Shown piece after piece: positions 1 to 8,873 of a stretch of 64,000 nt of DNA; within the stretch, counting starts at the first letter, position 1; each line of letters starts with the position of its first letter. The notes beneath the pieces are model-generated. The model did no database searches. It worked only from the letters and a program-made list of their open reading frames with translations, and was not told the DNA's origin. Made by a program: the position numbers and the translations under genes. The stretch comes from Shewanella psychropiezotolerans (GTDB lineage Bacteria; Pseudomonadota; Gammaproteobacteria; Enterobacterales; Shewanellaceae), in contig NZ_CP041614.1 in NCBI RefSeq assembly GCF_007197555.1, forward strand, positions 4,332,001 to 4,396,000. Reading direction: 5' to 3'.

Positions 1-1
1 C

Positions 2-1435
2 ATGTTGGCACAACCTATCGATGACTCCATCGATAATCTAGGCGCAAAAATCTACTTCAATGGCGATGGTTGGCTTGCGGGCATAGATACCATGCTTAGC
101 CGCTATAATAACGATCATGATGCAATAAGCTGGGATTCAGCATTTAGCCCAACCTTTGGTGCGGCTTATTCGGGTCAAAGTGCTACGACACCAGATAACA
201 AGGCCTACCGAATAGCGGGCAATGCGCAATTTAGCGACAATGGCCAACAAATTTTAATGCACACAGGTTTCAGTCGCTTCACCCAAGAACAAACATTCCT
301 ACCCGCTACAATTAACGGCCCTTCTCCTGACTTACCTTCAGCGAATTTAAATGGTCAAGTCGATATGATTGAGATGACCATTAAGTATTCGGGGCGCATA
401 ACCCGTGAATTAAGCTTACGTGCCAGTTACGACTACAAAGACAGGGATAATAAAACTGAAGTGAATGACTACCCTCAGGTGATCACCGACAGTTATTTTA
501 GCGGGGCAGCAACAAATCCTGAATATGATCGCACACGTCAAAAGGCCAAGCTTGCCGCTAAATACAGATTTAGCCGTAATGTCTATCTCGATGTGGGTTA
601 TGAATATGATCATAACAATTATAGTGATTTGGACAGAGAAACCATACACGAGTCCAGCCTATATGGACGCTTGAGCTACCGACCTTCTCACGCTTGGTCA
701 TTTGGGTTTAAAGCAAAAGCGCAAGATAGAAGCGGTAGTGAATACAAGCCGGTCAGTAGAACTGATAGTCCCAGCAATCCATTACTGAGAAAAACCTACC
801 TTGCAGATAGAGAACATCAGGAATATAAACTCTCGGCAAATTACACTGGCTCTGCATCTTTCTCTGCCTCAGCGAATCTACATTTAAGCCAACAAGATTA
901 TACCGATACCCAGATAGGCTTAACCGATGTCGACACTTCCGGTTATGACATTTCTGGCCAATACCTGATCGATGAAGACCTCAGTTTCAACGTTTTTCTC
1001 AATCAGGACTGGCGTGATAGCGAGCAAGCCGGCAGCAGCAATTTCAGTGCTCCTAACTGGTACGCAACTGCTGATGAGCAATCCACTATCGTAGGCCTTG
1101 GGATGCTGTATCAAAACCTATTGGATAAGCAGTTATCTCTGGGGGTCGACTACAACTATTCAGATGGCCAAAGCGATACCGAGGTCACCCAAGGCTTGGC
1201 AACCCCTTACGGCGCATACTTCTCCACCAGCCATAATGTGAATGCATTCGCCGATTACCAAATGAGTGAATCAATAGGTATACGCTTTGACTGGATTTTT
1301 GAACAGTACCAAGATGCCGATTGGAGTAACCAAGGGATAAGCGTCGACTCCATCCCAAATGTATTGATATTTGGTGATCTCAGCCATGACTACAATGCGC
1401 ATTACTTCGGGGTGACATTGAGCTACCAGCTATAA
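2..1435 (+). CDS. mtrE: MtrE, outer-membrane beta-barrel of the MtrDEF conduit (5' end outside window)
   Basis: MtrB/PioB-family porin that sheathes a periplasmic decaheme cytochrome in the outer membrane, so that electrons can cross to a surface cytochrome. The visible 477 residues align by eye with residues from about 236 to the end of the full MtrB at 11993-14104: both share an MLA(Q/E)P(I/V)D start, SYDYxDRDNKT, NLLxKxLxLGVDYxYS, and a C-terminal strand ending in aromatic-hydrophobic residues (SYQL against SYRL). Alternating polar/hydrophobic strands run throughout. The reading frame is open to the left edge, so roughly 225 residues including signal peptide and N-terminal CXXC are missing. 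It lies 87 bp upstream of mtrF, which matches the known mtrD-mtrE-mtrF order and supports calling it MtrE rather than another MtrB. Confidence 0.9.
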   Translation: MLAQPIDDSIDNLGAKIYFNGDGWLAGIDTMLSRYNNDHDAISWDSAFSPTFGAAYSGQSATTPDNKAYRIAGNAQFSDNGQQILMHTGFSRFTQEQTFLPATINGPSPDLPSANLNGQVDMIEMTIKYSGRITRELSLRASYDYKDRDNKTEVNDYPQVITDSYFSGAATNPEYDRTRQKAKLAAKYRFSRNVYLDVGYEYDHNNYSDLDRETIHESSLYGRLSYRPSHAWSFGFKAKAQDRSGSEYKPVSRTDSPSNPLLRKTYLADREHQEYKLSANYTGSASFSASANLHLSQQDYTDTQIGLTDVDTSGYDISGQYLIDEDLSFNVFLNQDWRDSEQAGSSNFSAPNWYATADEQSTIVGLGMLYQNLLDKQLSLGVDYNYSDGQSDTEVTQGLATPYGAYFSTSHNVNAFADYQMSESIGIRFDWIFEQYQDADWSNQGISVDSIPNVLIFGDLSHDYNAHYFGVTLSYQL

Positions 1436-1522
1436 ACATTAGCGATAAACATCAGATTTAAACGACTTATTAATAGCACGTTTTTTGGGAAAGTCAGTGT
1501 GTGAGCATGTTCCAAGGAAGAG

Positions 1523-3451
1523 ATGATGAAACTAATTACAAATCTAATATGTGTATTTGACATGAAAAATGCAGCACCGCTTATCCTTGCTTTACTGTTA
1601 ACGGCTTGTGGTGGTGATGACGGTGAGCCCGGTAACCCAGGAGAACCCGGCGGTCCTCCTGCTACCGATATATCTTCACTTAACGTCGAGGTTAATGAAG
1701 TCATTTTTACTCATGGCGTAGCCACGGTGAATTACAGCGTCAACAACCAAGACGATGAGCCCATCGTCGGCATACCTAGCTCAACGTATATTGCAGCTCA
1801 GCTTCTTCCCCAAGGTTTTACCAATGCCGGAAACAGCAGTCAGTGGCAATACTTTACCTCTGAGAGCTGCACAAGCAGCTGTACAGGCGAGTTTGTCGAT
1901 CACAAGAATGGAAAGTATTCCTATACTTTCAGTGCTGCTTTCGATGGCATGAATGAGATGAGCTATTTGCCAGGAGCCACCCAACGCATAGTCATTAAGA
2001 TTGGCGGAGATAGCTTACCTGACGGAACAGCATTACCAACAACTAACCAAAATTTCGATTGGCAAGATTCAGGTGAAGCCGCCTACACTCGTAATTTGAT
2101 CACCATGGAGACGTGTAACACCTGTCACAAGGATCTCGCTTTTCACGGTAGTAAGTACAACGAAGTCGAAACTTGCGTGACCTGTCATAGTGAAGGAAAA
2201 GTGAGTAGCAATGACAATATCTTCCCGCAGATGATACACGGTAAACATTTAACCGGCTTCCCAGGCTCCTTGGCAGATTGTCAGACTTGTCATGCCAATG
2301 ATGAAACATTGACTGAAAATATGAACTGGGCCCGTGTGCCAGGTATGGAGGCATGTGGTTCATGTCATACCGATATCAACTTTCCTGCAGGTGAAGGGCA
2401 TCCAGCCCAAGTCGATAACAGCAATTGTGTGGCTTGTCATAATCCCGATTGGACCATGAGTGTACATAATGATGGTGGTAACGATGAGGCATTAGCACAA
2501 TTTAATGCCCAAATAACCGTTGCTAGCCTCTCAGGCACGACTGTCACTTTTTCACTAAGACTCTCTAACCCTGTCACTGGGGAGGTTTACACAGATAGCG
2601 CTGATAAACTTAACTTTGTGGCTGATTTACGCGTAGTAGCTAACTGGGGAACAAGCTTTGATTATGCCACTCGTTCGGCAAAATCAATCAAGTTACAAGA
2701 AATACCGCCAAAGTCAGGCAGTGCAGGTATCTACACTTATGACATTACTGACCTAACAGTTCCATCGGGAAGCGAATCAGACCACGGAACCTTAGCTATT
2801 CAAGGTAAACTTTGTAGCTCAGAAGGAATGCTTGGTGATTGCGCCAATGAACAATTTTCAAGCGTTAATATAAAATCCAGCCATCAATTCTTCTCAATCG
2901 CTTCTATATCGGATGAAGGCAGACGAATTGTTGTCACTAATACTACCTGCGGAAGCTGTCATGGCGATCAAGCCCTCAATTTTCATGGTTCTCGTAACGA
3001 CCTGGAGCAACAATGTCAGTTATGTCATAACAATAATATGATGGCTGATGCCAGTGCTGTTAATCCCTCGATTGCAACCGCAGACTTTAAGCATCTTATT
3101 CACGGTTTACATAGCTCACAACGTGAAGGTTTTGAAGATCTTAATTATCCAGGTCAAATAGGTGATTGTGCTCAATGCCATACCAGTAACGATACAGGAA
3201 CCCTAACTGCAGCACTGCCGCTGAGTAACGCTGTACAACCCCTTTCAATTGACAATGGCACATTCACCAGTGCTACCGCTGCAATATGTAGCGACTGTCA
3301 CTCCAGTACAAATGCCGCAAATCATATGACTCAGCAAGGCGCTGTATTTATGGGGACCGAGGAAGATGCAACTTCTGGTACAGAGAGCTGTGCAACCTGT
3401 CATGGACAAGGGGCTACAGCGGACGTACTGACAGTCCATCCAATAAAGTAG
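1523..3451 (+). CDS. mtrF: MtrF, outer-membrane decaheme c-type cytochrome lipoprotein
   Basis: Surface decaheme cytochrome that passes electrons from the MtrD/MtrE conduit to extracellular acceptors. 642 aa with a lipobox LLTAC (Cys about residue 29) followed by a Gly/Glu/Pro collagen-like linker. Ten CXXCH motifs: CNTCH, CVTCH, CQTCH, CGSCH, CVACH, then CGSCH, CQLCH, CAQCH, CSDCH, CATCH. The two pentaheme domains are separated by beta-rich domains, and a CX8C pair (CSSEGMLGDC) sits in the third domain, as in MtrC/MtrF. Much of the sequence (IPQ/FPQMIHxKHLTGFP, HPAQxDNSNCVACHN, AADVLTVHPIK end) matches S. oneidensis MtrF as I remember it. The 1523 start has a strong AAGGAAGAG Shine-Dalgarno. 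A second Met at 1562 would also give a lipoprotein signal but has no visible ribosome site. Confidence 0.93.
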   Translation: MMKLITNLICVFDMKNAAPLILALLLTACGGDDGEPGNPGEPGGPPATDISSLNVEVNEVIFTHGVATVNYSVNNQDDEPIVGIPSSTYIAAQLLPQGFTNAGNSSQWQYFTSESCTSSCTGEFVDHKNGKYSYTFSAAFDGMNEMSYLPGATQRIVIKIGGDSLPDGTALPTTNQNFDWQDSGEAAYTRNLITMETCNTCHKDLAFHGSKYNEVETCVTCHSEGKVSSNDNIFPQMIHGKHLTGFPGSLADCQTCHANDETLTENMNWARVPGMEACGSCHTDINFPAGEGHPAQVDNSNCVACHNPDWTMSVHNDGGNDEALAQFNAQITVASLSGTTVTFSLRLSNPVTGEVYTDSADKLNFVADLRVVANWGTSFDYATRSAKSIKLQEIPPKSGSAGIYTYDITDLTVPSGSESDHGTLAIQGKLCSSEGMLGDCANEQFSSVNIKSSHQFFSIASISDEGRRIVVTNTTCGSCHGDQALNFHGSRNDLEQQCQLCHNNNMMADASAVNPSIATADFKHLIHGLHSSQREGFEDLNYPGQIGDCAQCHTSNDTGTLTAALPLSNAVQPLSIDNGTFTSATAAICSDCHSSTNAANHMTQQGAVFMGTEEDATSGTESCATCHGQGATADVLTVHPIK

Positions 3452-3475
3452 CAATACAGAATGAATACAAAGAGT

Positions 3476-3518
3476 GAGGCACTCAATAAACTCTGTCAGA
3501 TAAAAGAGTGAGTGCCTC
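3476..3518 (+). promoter_or_regulatory. Intergenic hairpin after mtrF
   Basis: A 10-bp perfect stem (GAGGCACTCA at 3476-3485 with TGAGTGCCTC at 3509-3518) with an additional inner ACTCT/AGAGT pairing. No T-run follows, so it reads as an attenuator or an mRNA-stabilising/processing hairpin between two cytochrome genes, not as a classical terminator. Confidence 0.5.
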
Positions 3519-3554
3519 AACCCGAGATGATGTATAGATAATGGAACGCAACTT

Positions 3555-5713
3555 ATGGATATCAAAAGAAAAGGTTCGAAGCTAAGCGTTATCGCACTGA
3601 CCTGCTCTGCCCTACTACTAGGCTGTGGAAGTGATGGTAAAGACGGTGAAGATGGACAAGACGGAGAAGTCGGCTTCTCAGTTAGCCAAGCCAATGAGCT
3701 AGTCACTAACATTAGTGCAGTCGACATTGTGGATGGTGTAGTGACAGTCAGCTTCAGTGTTGAAAATGCCAATGGTGTCGCCATCACAGACTTTGATACC
3801 TATGAAGGCGTCGACACATTAGGCATGGGGATAGCCAAGCTGCTTCCTCAAAGCGGCAAAGGTTATAAAACACCCCAGTGGATCAACTATATCAATAATA
3901 TGGTCGAACCGGTTTCCGAGAATATTCCCGCCGGATATGAAGAGATGGCAGGGCCTCAGATCCAGCCATCTCTTGAGGGAAGTTGTAAACAAGAGTGTGT
4001 CGAGAAGATTTCTGCGGGTGAATATACCTATACCTTCCAGCTCAACCTCAGTGCAGTTGAATCTGTAGGTGATTTAGACCTGACGTTTGATACTAGCCTA
4101 ACTCATAGGGTCACCATGGAGATGCGCGCCGATGGCGACATCAAGAAGCTGGTTAATACCCATTATGACTTTTTACCTTCATCGGGTGAGATGGTCAGTG
4201 CAGAGGACACGCGCACGGTCGAGTTTTTAGAAGACTCCTGTTTGCGCTGTCACAGTGATAATTATGGTCACGCCTGGGCACCAAAGCTCATCATGCATGG
4301 TTCAAAACGTTACGCCATCGAAAATTGTCAAATGTGCCATACCAGCTACGCGGGCGATCCAGAAACGGGGCCCCTATCGATATGGGCTACATGATTCATA
4401 AGATCCACAAGTCCGAGTATTTTATGGTGGGCTATGGCGGTAGTGTCCATGACTACCAAGATGTCACCTTCCCTGCCGATATATACGATTGCCGCACTTG
4501 CCATATCGAAGGCGAAACGGCGCCAGCCGATGCTGCAAACTTTAAACATCACAGAGCACTCGCTTGTGGTTCATGTCATTCCGATTCAAGCGATCCCGCA
4601 GTAATAAAATCTGAAATGCATGATAAGTATCAACCCGACTATGCTTGTAGCACCTGTCATGCCGAGCAAGGCCAGGAAGGTGCAGGCCATCATATGACCG
4701 ATGCGATAGCAAAAGATAATGCCAAAAACAGCTACTCGGCTAGCTTAGTGCCAGGGTCAGTGTCGATAGCAACGGATATGATTAGCTTCGATGTAGAATT
4801 CAAAGATAGCTCACTAACGACCACCGTAATGAGTCCCGATGCCGATGCCCGTATCTCATTGAGCAATCTCTATTTTGGCTTTGGTAATGACATAGACTTT
4901 GGCTCAGGAACACAAAAAATAGACTTACGCTCAATGACTCCGACATCGGTCAGTAATGGGGTATATCGATATACAAGTGCAACCTCGTTAACGCCTGATG
5001 AAAGCCAAGCAGCCACTGGTGTTGTCTCTACTAAGATGTGCGTCGATAGAGACAGTCTAATGGGGGTAAATTGCGGCACAGGAACCCATGAGTCTATAAA
5101 CCCAGCAGTGATCACCGGTGAGCTTGTCGCGTTCAATCTCAATGGTGATACTAGCGTGATGGCCAAAAGAGTGGTTGTCAGTAACGACACCTGTGCCAAT
5201 TGCCATGATGAGAAGTTTATCGGTAAGTTTGGCATCGGCTTCAAACACAGCGGCAGTTACAGCAACTTCGAGGGTGAGTGTCAGATGTGTCATAACCCCA
5301 CTCGTTCAGGCGCTGACTCGAAATCGATTATCGATCATATCGACTTTAAAGTCCGCATTCATGCACACCATGCCAGCAAGCGATCGACTCAAGATCCTGT
5401 GACCTTCCCTGAGCATTATGGCAACTGTGCAGTCTGTCATGATAAGGGCCAGCTAAAGATGGATGGCTTGAGCGCTATGGTCGCGACACCTTCAACGGAC
5501 TCAGTACTTGGAGCTGTTGAATTCTCACCTATCGCGGCAACCTGTGTCAGTTGTCACGGCGTAAAAGACTCTTTAGTGGCGCATATACGGGCTAATGGCG
5601 GCGCAGCTAACGACACCAGAGGGAGTTATGTGCCTGGCAGTGAAAGCTGCGCAACTTGTCACGCCGAAGGTAAAACTAATGGCGTCGATGCGGTTCATCC
5701 AACTCAGTATTAG
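3555..5713 (+). pseudogene. OmcA-family outer-membrane decaheme lipoprotein, frameshifted (probable sequence error)
   Basis: An additional surface decaheme cytochrome between mtrF and omcA. The first part (3555-4394) has a lipobox LLLGC, a GxDGxDG linker and haems 1-2 (CLRCH, CQMCH). The second frame (open across 4325-5713) carries haems 3-10 (CRTCH, CGSCH, CSTCH, CANCH, CQMCH, CAVCH, CVSCH, CATCH). The frames meet at GGGGCCCC (about 4367-4375): adding one G gives ...GDPETGAPIDMGYMIH, which parallels GDPESGNSVDFTYMIH in the neighbouring OmcA. The combined length is about 719 aa with ten haems, so it belongs with OmcA rather than with 11-haem UndA. A CX10C pair (CVDRDSLMGVNC) sits where OmcA and MtrC have theirs. 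Since no domain or haem is lost, either a one-base under-call or a very recent mutation explains the break. Which omc type it is (omcH or another) cannot be settled by eye. Confidence 0.85.
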
Positions 5714-5722
5714 ATACATTTA

Positions 5723-5764
5723 GCTACGAGCTACGAGCTACGAGCTACGAGCTACGAGCTACGA
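5723..5764. repeat. Heptanucleotide tandem repeat (GCTACGA)x6
   Basis: Six perfect head-to-tail copies of GCTACGA start 10 bp after the stop codon of the extra cytochrome gene and end just before its terminator. A similar-sized heptamer run, (GGGCCTA)x3, lies downstream of mtrB at 14491-14511. Confidence 0.95.
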
Positions 5765-5788
5765 AAATAGTTTAATTGAGCAATCTGA

Positions 5789-5815
5789 AGCAGGAAGTAA
5801 ACCTTCCTGCTTTTT
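5789..5815 (+). terminator. Rho-independent terminator after the extra decaheme gene
   Basis: Stem AGCAGGAAG / CTTCCTGCT with a 5-nt loop, followed by TTTTTATAT. It separates the mtrE-mtrF-omc transcript from omcA. The rest of 5714-6221 holds heptamers, this terminator and the omcA promoter region; I see no gene in it. Confidence 0.8.
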
Positions 5816-6015
5816 ATATCTAAAAAGTAATACTCTAACATTCACTATTTAGATACCTGACATCTCAGGCTAAGAACACCACCCAATAGCAACGAAATAT
5901 CAAATAACCCACACTAAACCTCTGATAAATATTTAGCCTCTTCCACGAGTGTTTAGCTTATCCGATCCTTAAGAACGGCTGAAAACCCCCCTTTCACCTA
6001 CCCCTAAAGAAATAG

Positions 6016-6100
6016 TCAGACATAGTTCACATAAACTAGCTAAAACAACTGCTAAAAATTCGCTGCTTAGTTAGCCTTACCAAGGGAAATAAATTCCACA
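6016..6100 (+). promoter_or_regulatory. omcA upstream control region: CRP-like half site plus shared GTTAGCCTT motif
   Basis: At 6016-6031 the arrangement TCAGA-N6-TCACA resembles a CRP site (TGTGA-N6-TCACA) with a perfect right half. Forty-three bases from that TCACA, at 6070, comes GTTAGCCTTACCAAGGGAA followed by an ATTCCA. Exactly the same pair, with the same 43-bp spacing, lies upstream of mtrC (8687-8772). CRP control of mtr/omc genes in Shewanella is established knowledge; a role for the second motif is inference. Confidence 0.5.
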
Positions 6101-6126
6101 CACTAAGTTGCTGTTTAACAACAAGT

Positions 6127-6147
6127 TGATAATGAGAATTACTCTTA
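6127..6147. promoter_or_regulatory. Possible Fur box upstream of omcA
   Basis: GATAATGAGAATTACTCTT matches the 19-bp Fur consensus GATAATGATAATCATTATC at 14 positions by my count. It lies about 75 bp before the omcA start. A weaker match (ATGATAATC) lies at about 8810 before mtrC. Confidence 0.4.
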
Positions 6148-6221
6148 TATATCGCAAAGCTTATAAAGCAAACGCTTAAATAGTGACTCAGTGATGATTA
6201 AAACTATTGCAGGGAATAATC

Positions 6222-8441
6222 ATGATGAAAAAGTTCAACTCTTTTAATCTAAAAAAAAGTGCAGCAGCCAAAGCTGTACTCAGTGCTGGGATACTCTCTC
6301 TTGCACTTGCTGGTTGCGGCAGCGACGGTAGTGATGGTGAAGATGGCAAGCCTGGTCCTATTGGCGTAAATATAGACTCGGCTAAGAGTGTCAATGCGAT
6401 ATTTACTAATGCTGCTGTCGAAGCGGGCATAGTCACCGTCGACTTCACTCTTGAAAATGATAATGGTGTTGCCGTTCTCGGCCTGACTAAAGATCACGAT
6501 CTGCGTTTTGGTATCGCTCAGCTTGCACATGTTACCGAAACCATGAACGACAAAGATGGCGTACCCACAGAATACGACCGTGGTTACCAATGGCAAGCCT
6601 ATATCAATGCTGAAAAATCACCTAACCCGGACTGGGTTCCTGAAGGTGAATCAGATATTAACCCAACGAATCAGTTCCAGGCTAATGTAGAAAAAGCCAG
6701 TGATTGCGAAACCTGTTTTGTTGATAATAACGATGGGACATATACTTATTCCTTCCAACAAAATATTGGCAACGTCACAACGCCTGTTGAAGTCATTTAC
6801 AACGCAGACTACACTCAACGTGCCACATTGGAACTTGAGTTACCTAGCTTTGCTGCAAATGCAAATTATGATTGGCAGCCATCTACTGGCACCACTGACG
6901 GCATTCAAACTCGTGAAGTCGTTTCTATCGAAACCTGTTACACCTGTCACCAACCAGATAGCCTAGAGTTCCACGGTGGGCGTCGAATCAATCTTGAAAA
7001 CTGTGTATCTTGTCATACTGCGACTTCAGGCGATCCTGAAAGTGGTAACAGTGTCGACTTCACCTATATGATCCACGCTATCCATAAAGGAAATAGCAGA
7101 ACAACTTATAGCCCTGACTCACCTGATGCTGATGAGAATGGCAATATTCCAGCACCTTACAAGGTTATAGGATACGGTGGTGGCGTTCACGATTACGGTA
7201 AAGTGATGTTCCCTCAGGGACCCGCTGCTGACTGTACCTCATGTCACGTCACAGGCGAAAATGCGCCAGTTAATGCGGACTTATTCGAAGCCAATCAAAG
7301 CAACCAAGCTTGTATTGCCTGTCACACGACTATGCCTAAGGCATATCACGATCCAAGCAACGAAAACTGTATGTCTTGTCATATCGAAGAAGGCTATGCA
7401 CGTAGTGCTAAAGAAGCTCACGGCGATATCATGAAAGCCTACAATGAAACCCAAGAGATGAGTGTACAATTCTCTGAAATTGGTGTTGATAGCGATGGTA
7501 AGTTCACAACCACAGTTCAAGTGCTGGGTACTGATGGCCTGCCATTAGCTGCAGAGTTTGTCGATACTGGTTCTCGTATTGTAATGGCTTGGGACAGCGA
7601 TAAAGACTTCCCTTCATACTCTGAAGCTTCATATAGCAAACGTCGTATGAAACTTAGCGAAGGCATCTATGACGCTGCAGCTAATGCATGGGTGATGACT
7701 TATGCTGGTATCGACCTTCCTGCCGATGCAAGCGGAAAAACGTTTGAGCTTTGGTCTGCACTTAAAATTTGTTACAACAATGGTGGTTATGGCCGCCCTG
7801 TCGTGGAAATGACAGATTGTACAACTGAAGGTGTTCGCAAAGTTGAAGTGAAAGATGAGCCGTTCCATTTTATTTGGAGTGACACAGGTGCAGACTTAGA
7901 CACAGCTCCTATGGCGCGTCGTGACATTATCGACCAAACTAAGTGTGCAGGTTGCCACAATCAGGAGATTTATCACTACAACAATGGTGTGAATTGCCAG
8001 ACATGTCATACATCAGACAAGACCACTAAAAGTAATGCGAGTGAGCAGTACCCTAATGCTAAGAAGCCAACCAGTTTCGCTTACAAAGCACATGAAGCTG
8101 AAGGACATTACCTCAAGTATGCAGGTGTTGGTTCGAGTACTGTAATAAAAACCGATTGTATGACCTGTCATACTGATGACGGTATTCAACTTGGCCGAGC
8201 TCCAGAGCGTACATGGCGCTACGGTGACATGTTGACTGGAGAAGACATGTGGGTCTCTTCTGATGCGGGTTCATGTATGAGCTGCCACCAGAAATACCTC
8301 AGTGATTCTGGTAAATCTCACATCGAAACAAACGGCGGTATCTTAGATGGTATCAGCGCTGAAGACGTTCAAAATCGTGCGAAAGAGACCTGTTCAACTT
8401 GTCACTCTCCAGAGAAGTTAATGGAACTTCACGGTAACTAA
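6222..8441 (+). CDS. omcA: OmcA, outer-membrane decaheme c-type cytochrome lipoprotein
   Basis: Surface terminal reductase for Fe(III)/Mn(IV) minerals and flavins, working with MtrCAB. About 739 aa from the ATG at 6222; a strong GCAGGGA ribosome site selects this over an upstream TTG at 6207. Lipobox LALAGC is followed by a Gly/Asp/Lys linker. Ten haem motifs in order: CYTCH, CVSCH, CTSCH, CIACH, CMSCH, CAGCH, CQTCH, CMTCH, CMSCH, CSTCH. A cysteine pair separated by 15 residues (from CYNNGG to MTDC) lies between the haem 5 and haem 6 domains, as expected for the OmcA group. Length is close to the about 735 aa of S. oneidensis OmcA. It has its own promoter region and its own downstream terminator, so it is probably transcribed separately from mtrCAB. 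Confidence 0.93.
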   Translation: MMKKFNSFNLKKSAAAKAVLSAGILSLALAGCGSDGSDGEDGKPGPIGVNIDSAKSVNAIFTNAAVEAGIVTVDFTLENDNGVAVLGLTKDHDLRFGIAQLAHVTETMNDKDGVPTEYDRGYQWQAYINAEKSPNPDWVPEGESDINPTNQFQANVEKASDCETCFVDNNDGTYTYSFQQNIGNVTTPVEVIYNADYTQRATLELELPSFAANANYDWQPSTGTTDGIQTREVVSIETCYTCHQPDSLEFHGGRRINLENCVSCHTATSGDPESGNSVDFTYMIHAIHKGNSRTTYSPDSPDADENGNIPAPYKVIGYGGGVHDYGKVMFPQGPAADCTSCHVTGENAPVNADLFEANQSNQACIACHTTMPKAYHDPSNENCMSCHIEEGYARSAKEAHGDIMKAYNETQEMSVQFSEIGVDSDGKFTTTVQVLGTDGLPLAAEFVDTGSRIVMAWDSDKDFPSYSEASYSKRRMKLSEGIYDAAANAWVMTYAGIDLPADASGKTFELWSALKICYNNGGYGRPVVEMTDCTTEGVRKVEVKDEPFHFIWSDTGADLDTAPMARRDIIDQTKCAGCHNQEIYHYNNGVNCQTCHTSDKTTKSNASEQYPNAKKPTSFAYKAHEAEGHYLKYAGVGSSTVIKTDCMTCHTDDGIQLGRAPERTWRYGDMLTGEDMWVSSDAGSCMSCHQKYLSDSGKSHIETNGGILDGISAEDVQNRAKETCSTCHSPEKLMELHGN

Positions 8442-8516
8442 TCAGCGGCAAGCACTAACTAAATATGATGAATTAGCACTCGCTCTCTAGCCGTTAAACC
8501 ATCATTATTTATACCC

Positions 8517-8546
8517 AAAGGGAGGCTTAGCCTCCCTTTATTTTAT
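8517..8546 (+). terminator. Rho-independent terminator after omcA
   Basis: Stem AAAGGGAGG / CCTCCCTTT around CTTAG, followed by ATTTTAT. The remainder of 8442-8873 is the mtrC upstream region with no gene seen. Confidence 0.85.
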
Positions 8547-8686
8547 CTGCGTAAGTAAAAAAAGAAAATATTAAACACTTACCATACATAACATCAACTT
8601 AACTGAGAATAGTTATCAACTAACCCGCTCATTTATTGATCTGGAATAGCGTTTCCCCTCTGTCTAAACTACCACTTTATAAATAG

Positions 8687-8772
8687 GCGGATCTTGGTCA
8701 CACATTAACACCTGCTTTGCAGATTTCACCCCCCTATTACGTTAGCCTTCCCCTAGGGAATTATATTTCCAG
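8687..8772 (+). promoter_or_regulatory. mtrC upstream control region matching that of omcA
   Basis: GCGGA-N6-TCACA at 8687-8702 (right CRP half perfect, left half 3/5), then GTTAGCCTTCCCCTAGGGAA from 8741 and TTTCCAG after it. The spacing from TCACA to GTTAGCC is 43 bp, identical to omcA. The core TTCCC-CTA-GGGAA is a perfect palindrome here and an imperfect one (TTACCAAGGGAA) at omcA, which suggests a dimeric regulator or a shared ancestral promoter. Confidence 0.5.
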
Positions 8773-8873
8773 CATCGACTTAAGTAGCACTAATAATGAA
8801 ATCATCTAAATGATAATCGGTTAGCTTAGCTGACCAAGCACTTGAGCCAATGTCAAACCTATGCAGGGAAAAA

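Noticed and set aside
3555..5713. UndA (11-haem) identity for the extra cytochrome
   Set aside because: Only ten CXXCH motifs are found across both frames after repair.
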